A stretch of 41,485 bases of DNA, from NCBI GenBank assembly GCA_964386435.1, contig CAYLSV010000029.1, forward strand, positions 1 through 41,485, in the 5' to 3' direction. The notes beneath the pieces were generated by a model, which saw only the letters and a program-made list of their open reading frames with translations, had not been told where the DNA came from and searched no databases. Each line of letters opens with the position of its first letter. Position 1 is the first letter of the stretch. The stretch is from CAYLSV01 sp964386435. GTDB taxonomy: Bacteria > Planctomycetota > Phycisphaerae > Tepidisphaerales > Tepidisphaeraceae. This document shows, in pieces, positions 9,401 to 17,300 of this stretch. A program made the translations under genes and the position numbers.

Positions 9401-9665
9401 CGCCGCCCGGCAGGAAGAACTTGTCGCCGCCGGCCGCCCCGACCCCGGCCGCAAGTTCGAAGCCGGCCCCGGCGTCGAAGGCGACCTCACCAGCGTCATC
9501 GGCGGCGCCACCGACGCCCCGCTCCCAAAGAGCCGCCCCAACGCCCGCCCCAAAGCCGACCGCGAACGCCCCGGCGAAGCTGGCGCTTCCGGCGGCGGCA
9601 TGGGCAGCCTGATGGAAGCCAAACGCCGTGCCCGTGAGAAGATGCAGCGGGAGCGGGATTCATAG
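6480..9665 (+). CDS. Large membrane protein with VWA domains and GATase-like domain
   Basis: 1061 residues. Two N-terminal membrane helices (about 12-31 and 42-60) precede a von Willebrand A domain with an intact MIDAS start, RDVSLS (near residue 77). A glutamine-amidotransferase-like fold follows, with MGGGLLMIGGPDTFGAGGW at about 420-438, then a second VWA-like region (about 460-640) with ALIIHSTEMPQG, whose DxSxS site is lost, and KHVIIISDGD. A C-terminal helix (about 905-925, LIPLAIALVLLDVALRR) is followed by a charged, probably cytoplasmic tail. Planctomycetes usually pair such proteins with MoxR ATPases and DUF58/BatA proteins; a MoxR gene lies downstream at 11729. The ATG at 6480 gives the N-terminal anchor. 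A TATAAC box at 6463-6468 lies very close to the start. The biochemical role is unknown. Confidence 0.85.
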   Translation: MTFPLRLEYLDGWLALLLWLAAAVPIVLLGFKSLDALGNVRKWTAIAVRLLVLAVLVLTLGGARWERVNKRVDTVIVRDVSLSTEQVRLEGADDVARAVESWAAQAMDLDADKRGDDRVGIVSFDSRARIDLLPNEQLALGARALGDAAVGTDPAAGLNLALATLGTDAMHRIVLVWDGNSTTGDLDAAIEAAVAQGVPIDVMPLEYEVDNEVLVEDLIAPTSRRENEPFTIEVILRSTNVVDVTGSLTVGHQSGTLDLDPTTPGVQPTRRVTLRPGRNVERVLVPAMPEAGVHQFRAVFEPDGLASEITGDTFDPTRAAATSDTLLANNAASGFTFVKGKGAILFIDETVTEGAGERLATALAAEGIEVRRGGIEAFPPTLVELQRYDAVILANVRRGAGGLSQRQDAALASYVHDMGGGLLMIGGPDTFGAGGWQGSRTAEILPVELDVPAKRQLPKGALALIIHSTEMPQGNYWGEQCALKAVEILNARDEVAVLSYEWGGMGGGGVRFDYPLSPKGDGARVNGAIRNMPLGDMPDFDDALRKALYGDGNQPGLKASDAKQKHVIIISDGDASPPAPALVADYQAEQVSISTVTVYPHTPGQAMPQVMRDLADATGGRAYGPIENNPAQLPQIFIKEATVVRRSLIQEDRAGFPISSNPSPSDLVAGLGNLPPTLGYILTSRREDPQIEMPFTVGKEDDPYLAFWRTGLGKTAAFTGDTLRWSAPLAGSPQYNKFWAQLVRGVARPGESSDFDVRTVVEGGKGRLIIEAYDADNAFRNNLAFAGTVVGPDLEPIGVRPVQVAPGRYEAQFDAEAPGNYVVGLSFTGEGTDAGQLRGGTSVNGSPELRELRSDYGRIREVASRTGGRVLPAFEPQSAGLFARTWTGPDGGLLELRRTSSFTPIWDILIPLAIALVLLDVALRRIAWDWLSVQAAAANSAEAVRGYTLAGSRRGRDGEQPATLDALRGARQGTAARQEELVAAGRPDPGRKFEAGPGVEGDLTSVIGGATDAPLPKSRPNARPKADRERPGEAGASGGGMGSLMEAKRRAREKMQRERDS

Positions 9666-9731
9666 CAACGCCCGCCCGATGGCGTTGACTGGAGTTGCAT
9701 CGGCCGCACGCCCGATTTAGAAGCTTGTCAA

Positions 9732-9762
9732 GCCGGCGGACGTCGCCGGCCAATGAGTTTTT
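9732..9762 (+). terminator. Possible intrinsic terminator after the VWA gene
   Basis: GCCGGCG (9732-9738), a 5-base loop and CGCCGGC (9744-9750), followed after seven bases by TTTTT (9758-9762). It lies about 70 bases past the VWA stop and just before the PEGA lipoprotein start. The gap between stem and T-run makes it a weak terminator candidate. Confidence 0.4.
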
Positions 9763-9777
9763 CCTGGGGTCATTGAA

Positions 9778-10284
9778 GTGAGACTATCACACCACTTGTT
9801 CCGCCCGTTTCTGACGGGCGTGTTGTTGTTCACCTTCGCCATCGGCACGACCGGCTGTGCGACTCTCCTTACCGGCGGCGACCAGCGGCCGATCCGCGTC
9901 TACACCGAGCCGCCGGGCGCGGAGGTGTACGTGGCCGACGAGAACTACGGCGTCACGCCGATCGAGATCAACGTCGACCGCGACTTGGTGCAGGAGATTC
10001 GCATCGTCAAGGCCGGCTTCGAGCCCTTCGAGGGCCAGATCAAGCCCGGCTTCAACGGCTGGGTTTTGGGCAACATTCTGATCGGCGGCATCATCGGGCT
10101 GGTCGTCGACCTGATCAGCGGTGCCCACGAGGTGCCCAAGCCCGAGACGATCAAGCTGAAGCTGCTGCCCACCGGCTCGGCGTACCCGCCCCAGAACCAG
10201 GCGTTCAAGAGTGCCGAGATCGAGGACATGCGCATCGAGAAGGACGGCGACGAGGACGACGGCGTCGGCTCCACCTCCTCCTGA
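9778..10284 (+). CDS. PEGA-domain lipoprotein
   Basis: 168 residues. The N-terminus has a basic head, a hydrophobic stretch (LTGVLLFTFAIG) and TTGC, a slightly weak lipobox, suggesting a lipid-anchored envelope protein. Residues about 38-90 form a PEGA domain: RVYTEPPGAEVYVADENYG, then VTPIEINVDRD and KAGFEPFEGQIKPGF. A Gly-rich hydrophobic segment follows (WVLGNILIGGIIGLVVDLISG), typical of a bacterial PEGA lipoprotein subgroup. The tail is acidic (EKDGDEDDG). The start is a GTG, the only sensible choice before the signal. Role unknown, probably envelope or surface. Confidence 0.75.
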   Translation: MRLSHHLFRPFLTGVLLFTFAIGTTGCATLLTGGDQRPIRVYTEPPGAEVYVADENYGVTPIEINVDRDLVQEIRIVKAGFEPFEGQIKPGFNGWVLGNILIGGIIGLVVDLISGAHEVPKPETIKLKLLPTGSAYPPQNQAFKSAEIEDMRIEKDGDEDDGVGSTSS

Positions 10285-10307
10285 GGTTGGCAAGCATCCA
10301 CGGCAAC

Positions 10308-10340
10308 CCGCCCCGGCCGCCCATCGGCAGGCCGGGGCGG
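10308..10340. terminator. GC-rich hairpin after PEGA lipoprotein gene
   Basis: CCGCCCCGGCC (10308-10318) pairs perfectly with GGCCGGGGCGG (10330-10340) around an 11-base loop, 24 bases after the stop. No T-run follows, so it may stabilise the mRNA 3' end rather than terminate by itself. Confidence 0.5.
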
Positions 10341-10419
10341 TGTCGTGTAACCTCTCGGCAAAACTGCCGTCCTAACCCAGCTCGACCCGAACATCACGAA
10401 GCCGCTGAGCGGCCGAACC

Positions 10420-10995
10420 GTGCCGGCGAATCACGTCCCGCCGGGCGAGCCGGCCTTCGTCGAGGTGCCGGACGACGATAGCGAGCCGAATTATGAGATC
10501 GTCGATGGCGAGAAGTTGGAGAAGCCCGCGAGCTTGTTGTCACAAGTGATTGAATCGATCGTTACCCGCCTGATTGGCAATCACCTTCACGAGACAGCGA
10601 CGGGCGGCGTGTTGACGGCCGAGCCGTGGGTGCTTTGTTTTGACTGGAAGCCGGGCGACCGCCGCCGGCCGGACGTGGCGTACTGGCGGGCCGAGAAGTA
10701 CCCCGACGGCCTGCCGCCGCGCGGCGAGGCGCGGGAGGTGCCGGCGCTCGTCGTGGAGGTGCTCTCGCCCAACGACCTCGCCCTCGACGTCGACCGCCGC
10801 CTCGCCGATTTTTTCCGCGCCGGCACGGAGCTGGCGTGGGTCGTCAACCCCGACACCCGCACCGTCCGCGCCGAACGCCCCGACGGCACCGCCTTCGTCA
10901 GCCGTGGTGACGCGGCGGTGATGGTCGACCCAGTCCTGCCGGGCCTGAAGTTGAACGCCAGCCGCCTGTTCCCCAAGGTGGCGGCTGAGGCGTGA
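10420..10995 (+). CDS. Uma2-family (DUF820) PD-(D/E)XK nuclease-like protein
   Basis: 191 residues with the Uma2 pattern: an N-terminal YEIVDGEKLEKP, the acidic residue in RRPDVAYW, and VPALVVEVLSPND, the strand carrying the catalytic Glu, followed by the Asp-rich DLALDVDRRLADFF. WVVNPDTRTV and LPGLKLNASRLF complete the family signature. The fold is that of restriction-type nucleases, but the cellular role is unknown; the family is strongly expanded in planctomycetes and cyanobacteria. The start is a GTG. The BrnT-like toxin gene begins 20 bases downstream, so the three genes may share a transcript. Confidence 0.88.
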   Translation: MPANHVPPGEPAFVEVPDDDSEPNYEIVDGEKLEKPASLLSQVIESIVTRLIGNHLHETATGGVLTAEPWVLCFDWKPGDRRRPDVAYWRAEKYPDGLPPRGEAREVPALVVEVLSPNDLALDVDRRLADFFRAGTELAWVVNPDTRTVRAERPDGTAFVSRGDAAVMVDPVLPGLKLNASRLFPKVAAEA

Positions 10996-11015
10996 GTCAC
11001 TAAAATCGTGGCGGG

Positions 11016-11276
11016 ATGAATTTCCGCTGGAACGACTGGAACAGAGCCAAAGTCGCCAAGCACGGCATCACGCCGACCGAAGCCGAACAGGTCGTGCGTT
11101 CGGCCAGCAAGCCGTGGCCACGGTTTGAGCGGGGCAAGTGGCTGGTGTGGGGCCAGAGCGATGGCGGCCGTCACCTCCAGGCCGTGTTCATCCTCGACCC
11201 GGACGACACCGTGTTTATCATTCACGCCCGCCCGCTGACAACGAAAGAACGCTCCGCCTTCCGCCGCCGCCGATGA
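11016..11276 (+). CDS. BrnT-like type II toxin
   Basis: 86 residues. FRWNDWNRAKVAKHGITPTE near the start, then EAEQVV, VWGQSDGGRHLQAVF and FIIHARPLTTKERSAF match the BrnT toxin layout: a KHG helix, a G-R-x-L strand and a (S/H)AR...ER ending. BrnT toxins are ribonucleases that block translation. The stop overlaps the start of the next gene as ATGA, the usual coupling of toxin to antitoxin. The ATG at 11016 is preceded by GCGGG. The match is to the family outline, not to a specific characterised protein. Confidence 0.75.
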   Translation: MNFRWNDWNRAKVAKHGITPTEAEQVVRSASKPWPRFERGKWLVWGQSDGGRHLQAVFILDPDDTVFIIHARPLTTKERSAFRRRR

Positions 11277-11683
11277 CGACCGCCGCTCCCGCCAAGAAAC
11301 CTCGCGTCAAGCGTCCCGAGCCTGAGCCGGCGAAGCCGGCCGAGCGGGTGATATTTGACCCGACGCTGCCGCCGCCGCTGAACACGATGACGCGGGAGGA
11401 GGCCGACGCATATGTGGACGAACTGGACAAGCCCATCGAGTTCGAGGACACGCTACCGCCGACGCCGGAGCAAAAAGATCAGCTCCGCCGCGCGGGCTTC
11501 AAATTCGAGGAGGACGAGGTCGGGGCGGTCTATCTGCAGCTGCCGCTGGAACGGGGCGTGTTGCGGCAACTCGACGCCCATGCCCAGCAGCACGGCCTGG
11601 ATCGGTCGCAGGTCGTGAGCCTGGCGCTGCGAAGATACCTGCCTCAACCCTCGGTCAAACCTGCGGGCGATTCAGCGGACTGA
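11273..11683 (+). CDS. Probable antitoxin with C-terminal ribbon-helix-helix
   Basis: 136 residues, starting at the ATG that overlaps the toxin stop (11273-11276). The C-terminal part, YLQLPLERGVLRQLDAHAQ followed by HGLDRSQVVSLALRRYL (about 93-128), looks like a ribbon-helix-helix DNA-binding unit: a strand then two helices. The N-terminus is basic and Pro/Ala-rich, and the middle (FDPTLPPPLNTMTREEADAY and the PPTPEQKDQLRRAGFK segment) is unlike a short BrnA. By context it should neutralise the toxin and autoregulate the operon. It is longer than a typical BrnA (about 80-100 residues). The frame is open upstream to 11138, but that part overlaps the toxin gene. Confidence 0.65.
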   Translation: MTTAAPAKKPRVKRPEPEPAKPAERVIFDPTLPPPLNTMTREEADAYVDELDKPIEFEDTLPPTPEQKDQLRRAGFKFEEDEVGAVYLQLPLERGVLRQLDAHAQQHGLDRSQVVSLALRRYLPQPSVKPAGDSAD

Positions 11684-11728
11684 TGCTTTGCCGCAACCGG
11701 CGTCGCTTCTTGGGGTGAGATCGGTACG

Positions 11729-12802
<1,074 letters not shown>

Positions 12803-12810
12803 GGTGGTGG

Positions 12811-12898
12811 TCCGTGGTCCGTGGTTCGTGGTCAGTTGCTCATACCGGCCGATACGAACAGAAGTACAGCAACTGACCACGGACAACTGACCACGAAC
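12811..12898. repeat. Inverted repeat made of 7/14-base units between convergent genes
   Basis: Left heptads are TCCGTGG (12811-12817), TCCGTGG (12818-12824), TTCGTGG (12825-12831) and TCAGTTG (12832-12838). The right side holds AACTGACCACGGAC (12871-12884) and AACTGACCACGAAC (12885-12898). 12827-12840 and 12868-12881 are perfect 14-base reverse complements around a 27-base loop. It fills the gap between the MoxR stop (12802) and the stop of the minus gene (12898-12900), so it may be a shared terminator. Confidence 0.85.
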
Positions 12899-14085
12899 TA
12901 AACCGCATGCCGCCGATACGCCTTTGCCAGTGGCGTTAGCGTGAGCAGGGCGGTGGCGAGCAGCGGCCAAATGGGGCCGAGGGCGTTCATTGCGATCGTC
13001 CACATCAGGCGTTGGTCGGTGGGTGACGGGCTGAAGGCGTCGAGCATGCCCCACCACGCCCACGCCCCGAGCAGGGCCAGCGGCAGCTTGATGGCGAGGC
13101 TGGCGACGTGCAGCCAGACGCCGCTCTTGCGAAAGCGGACGGTTTGGATGCCCGCGGCGAGCAGGACGAGGGCGGCGAGGAGGGTCAGGATTTCGACGAG
13201 GGCGACGAGCCAGGTGTTGCCGCCGACGGTCATGCCGCCGGTGGCTTGAAAGGTGGTGAGCGAGGCATCGGCGTTGCTCCGCCAAATGCCGTTTTCGGTG
13301 AACACGCGGACGCTGCCGGGCTCATCGCCGGGGCGGACATCGCTGAGCAAGTTGCCGCGCACCCACCCGTGGGCCAGGGGGTCGCCGAGGCTTTGATCGG
13401 CGAAGTCCCGCCGCAGCGCGTCCTCCTGCTCGTCCGTCAACGGGATGATGCCGTCGGCCTTATCGATCGCGGCGTCGATCAGGTAGGGGTCCAGCGGCTC
13501 GGGCGTCCAGTTCGTGCCATACGGGTTCAGCGACGTCTCCGGCGGCGGCCCGGCCGTGAGCACGGTGTAGCCGCTGGTCGTGAACGTCGCCTCGACCTGG
13601 CCCACCGACAGGCTGCCGTTGTTGATGGCATAGTTTGTCTCAACTGTCGACGTGTTGAGCACCGTCGCCGTCGCGGCCACGGCGTCGGCCGTGAGCACGT
13701 CACCCCGCAGCGGCACGATCTGGTCAAAGTGCGCGGCGAGCAGCGCCCGCAAACTCTCCTGTTGCCCGACATCCAGCGACTGCACCTGATCGAAACCGGC
13801 GACGGCCCGCTCGATCTCCGCCGGCGTCACCTGCCCCGCGGCGACGTCCATCGGTTGCCCCGTCGTCACCGCCGGCACGAAGGCGTTCATCGACGACAAC
13901 AGCCCCAGCCACGCCGCGACGATGCCGGCGACAAGAATGGTGATGGAGGCGATGACAATGCTCAACACGCCCACGGCCGTCGCGGCGCCGGGGCGGGGGT
14001 TGACAAGGTACTCCTCCACCAACGCCGCCCGACGAGACGAAGCGGCATCCGACGGCATCGGCGGCGGGGTCATGCAAGCCATCAT
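12898..14085 (-). CDS. Four-helix membrane protein of unknown function
   Basis: About 395 residues; no family recognised. One membrane helix lies near the N-terminus (about 36-64, VGVLSIVIASITILVAGIVA). A region of about 220 residues follows, presumably outside the membrane. Three C-terminal helices are at about 291-312, 323-345 and 360-385. The soluble region is rich in Thr, Val and acidic residues and contains AEIERAVAGFDQ and LTDEQEDALRRDFADQS. Possible ATG starts are 14085, 14082 and 14073; GGTGG lies just before the first and 12 bases before the last, so the choice is open. The frame stays open to 14739 but that stretch runs through hairpins and a neighbouring gene and is not coding. Confidence 0.6.
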   Translation of the reverse strand: MMACMTPPPMPSDAASSRRAALVEEYLVNPRPGAATAVGVLSIVIASITILVAGIVAAWLGLLSSMNAFVPAVTTGQPMDVAAGQVTPAEIERAVAGFDQVQSLDVGQQESLRALLAAHFDQIVPLRGDVLTADAVAATATVLNTSTVETNYAINNGSLSVGQVEATFTTSGYTVLTAGPPPETSLNPYGTNWTPEPLDPYLIDAAIDKADGIIPLTDEQEDALRRDFADQSLGDPLAHGWVRGNLLSDVRPGDEPGSVRVFTENGIWRSNADASLTTFQATGGMTVGGNTWLVALVEILTLLAALVLLAAGIQTVRFRKSGVWLHVASLAIKLPLALLGAWAWWGMLDAFSPSPTDQRLMWTIAMNALGPIWPLLATALLTLTPLAKAYRRHAV

Positions 14086-14155
14086 CCACCAGTCGCGGCG
14101 AAGGTGCAACGACTTGGATCCGATCCGACTTTCTCGGCCCTCGTCATCGCCGAAA

Positions 14156-14244
14156 CCCCCACCGCCGTGTGACGGCGGGGCTGCGCACGACGTCCAATCC
14201 GCTAGAACAGCGTGTGTAGCCCCGCTGCTACGCAGCGGTGGGGG
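14156..14244. repeat. Paired hairpin (BIME-like) element with compensatory changes
   Basis: 14156-14182 and 14218-14244 are inverted copies matching at 22 of 27 positions. Each is itself a hairpin: CCGCCGT-GTG-ACGGCGG on the left, CCGCTGC-GTA-GCAGCGG on the right read in reverse complement. Four of the five differences are paired changes (C:G to T:A and T:A to C:G) that keep the stem. The same family occurs at 38222-38301. Confidence 0.8.
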
Positions 14245-14312
14245 CTTATGCGCGGGCTGCGTGACCGATGGGTCTGCGGGGGTCGCTCGCGGTCGAAGTC
14301 GGGGACGCAGAA

Positions 14313-14338
14313 GACCCGAGGGCGATTGCCCTCGGGTC
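14313..14338 (-). terminator. Hairpin terminator of the heparinase-like gene
   Basis: GACCCGAGGGC (14313-14323), loop GATT, and GCCCTCGGGTC (14328-14338): a perfect 11-bp stem 31 bases past the stop of the minus-strand gene. Read on the minus strand it is followed by TTCTGC, so only a short T-run is present. Confidence 0.6.
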
Positions 14339-14369
14339 GTCTGCTGTGGTTCAGGTTGTCGAGCAAAGG

Positions 14370-17300
14370 TCAGGCGAAGGCGACTTTCACCTTGGAGCCG
14401 CCGGTGATGTCGAGGTTGGTGTAGGCGAGGTTGCCGTTGAAGACGTCGGTTGCCACCAGGCGGCCGCCGCTGGGGGCGGTCCAGGTGTAGTCCCAGCTGC
14501 CGCCGGCGGTTTGTTGGACACGCTTGAGTTGGTTGTTTTTGCTGTCGAAGTGGAAGATGGTCGGACGGTTGTTGATGACCTGCAAGCTGCTGTAGAGGCC
14601 GCCGCGCTTGCCGCCTTGTTGGCCGTCGAGGTAGTAGGCGGTCCACTGGCCGGGCTGGGCGACGTTGGTTTTGGTGCGGTAGGCGTACTTGAGCGCGGTG
14701 CCGGGGGCTGACTCGTAGTAGCTCAGGACCGGCTGCCACTTGGTGCCGCCCACGGCGTTGTCGTGGCCGCTGCCCGAGTCGACGAAGCCCATCGACAGGT
14801 AGCCGCCGAGCAGGCCCATGTCGGCATCAACTTCCTCGATCGTCCGCCCGGCCGAGCCGTTGAAGGCGCTGAACTTGAAGGTGTTGCGCGTCGTGTCGGC
14901 GTAAGCCACAACCCAGCGGCCGTTGACGTCGGTGCGGTTGGGGTCCATGGCGATCCGGCTGAACTGCCCGGCCTTGGTGCCGCTGACCGCGCCGCCGTCG
15001 ATGACCTCGATGAACCAATCGTTCGGGCCGTTCTTGCTGGCCACCCGCAGCTCGCCATTGGTCCGGTGGTGGTAGCTGATGATCGGGGCGTTGGAGTTGC
15101 GGCTGTACGCCAGGCTCGTGTAGAGGCCGACGCTCTTCTTGGCGTCAATGGTCTCGACCTCCCAGGCTTTGGTCTCCTCGCCGAACCAGGCGTACTTGAG
15201 GTCGCCGTAGTACCCGTCGAAGTAGCTGACGCCGGGGTTGCCGTTGCGGTCGATGGTGAGGTCGGCGTAGTAGCCGACGGTGTCCTCGAAGCCGGCGACG
15301 TCGCCCTTGTCGATGGTGGTCGGCTCGGCCCAGACGCCGGTCAGCTCGTCGCGGACGGTGTAGCGGAAGCTTTTGTCGACGGTGTCGACGAACACCATGT
15401 GCAGCCGGCCGTCGCTGCCGTAGGCGACGTCGTGGAAGTACGCCCCGGCGATGCCGGCGCCCTGCGGGTCGAGGCTTTCCTGCGGCGGGGGGGTGAGGTT
15501 CACGGTGTCGGTGCCGCCGGCACCGCGGGTGATGACGAGCGAGAAGTTGTTGTCCGGGCTGGCCGTCCCGCTGACGGCAATGTTGTCATTTGGGATGGCT
15601 GAGCCGTCGTAGCTTTGGATCATCGTCACGAACACAGCGTTGGGCGTGGTCGAGCGGACGGCCAATCGCTTGGCGTCGGCGAGGTAGTCGGTGTCGGTGA
15701 TGTCGGTGACGAACGAGTTGTTGTTCGTGTGCGTCTGCCCCGGCAGCTTGAGCGACTTGATGATGACGTTCTTGCCCGAGGCGTGCTTGCTGCGGGCGTA
15801 CTGGTAGCCGTCCGTGGTGTCGATCCAGTTCGTCGGGCTGCCGTCGCTGGGCAGGGTGAAGCTGATGCCGAAGTCCTGGTTCTTCGTGGCCTTGCCGTAG
15901 TCGACGATGACGTACGTGTCGGCCTTGTCGTGCCACACGGTGCGGCCGACCATCGGGCTGCCGGTGAGGTGGGCGTAGCCGGTGTGCTTGGCCGAGACCT
16001 GCGTGAAGCCGGCCTCGTCGAGCTTCTGGTAGACCTCGACGTTCTCCGCCGCCTGCGTGCCCTTCTCGAGGGCGGCGTGGTTCTGGCGGTCGACGTTGAT
16101 CGTGTTGTGGGCCAGCGTCGAGACGATCGACTCGCGGATGTTGTAGCCGCTCTCGTTCTTGTCGGCGATGTACTTGTACGGGCCGGGGTCGGCGATCAGC
16201 GGCCGGTCGCCGCCGAAGAGCTCGAAGCCGAGCAAATCGAAGTGGCCGTGGACGCCGCCTTTGGCGCCGGCGTCGAAGGTGAGCTGCGTGTCTTCCGACG
16301 GGTTGCGGAAGATGTAGTGGCCGCCGGCGTCGAGGTGGGCGAACTGCCCGCGGGTGCCGGTCAGGCCGGTGCTGGGAATTTTGAGGAAGTCCTGCACGGT
16401 CGATTCACCCAGCAGCCAAGCGTCGCGCTGCCGCGGCTTGGCCAGCGGGGTGTCGCCGAAGTTGACGAGCGTCTCGCCGGTGTCGAGGCCGTTGTACGTG
16501 CCGCCGGCGTGGTACCGCTCAAAGGTGATCGTGTTGCCGCTGACGGCGCTGACCTTCATCACCTCGGTCTTGAACTGCTCCATCACGTGGTCGCCCACGT
16601 CGTAGCCGCTGGCGTCGGCGACGTTGACGCTGGTGACGTTGCTGCCGTCCTGACCGCCGGCGAAGTTCAGACTGCTGATCGTGGTCGTCGTCGGCGTCGC
16701 CCGGTCCAGGGCGATGGCCGTCTTGAGGTAGTGCGTGACGCCGGTGGTGCGGTACGTGTCGCCCATGCCCGGCCGCTTTCCGTCGGGGGTGACGAACTGG
16801 TTGTACGCGTCGGCCACGTTCGCCAGCTGCTGCTTGTCGGCGGCGGTCCACTCCGTCAAATGGTGGCCGTTGGCCTTGTCGAGCAGGTAGGCGTCGAACA
16901 AATCGTTGATCGCCCCCTGCGCGTAGCCGGGCGATTGCTCGACGTGCACGCCGTCGGCGAAGAACTGGCCGTCGTTCAGCGAGCCTTTGAGCAGCTCCCG
17001 CCCCAGCTCGGCCCAGTTCGCCGCGTCGGTGAACTCGGGGAAGCTGACGCCCAGCATGTGCAGCGTTTTGCCGACCGTGAGCACGCGGTTGTCGCCGAAG
17101 TCGCCGGCGACCTTCAGGTTCGCGCCCTCGGTGTACAGGAACTCGCCGTGCTGGTGCAGCTTGTGCATCATCAGCGTGGTGGTGGCGTCGTCGAAGCTGC
17201 CGTGGCCCAGCGCGGTGAAGTAGGTCCACGTCCAGTACTCGGCCCGGATGGCGGTATCGAACCACCACGAGCCGCGGTCGCTCTCGCTCCAGAAGCTGGG

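Noticed and set aside
14086..14739. Upstream extension of the four-helix membrane protein
   Set aside because: It runs through two hairpin elements and the heparinase gene in another frame and is Arg/Pro-rich.
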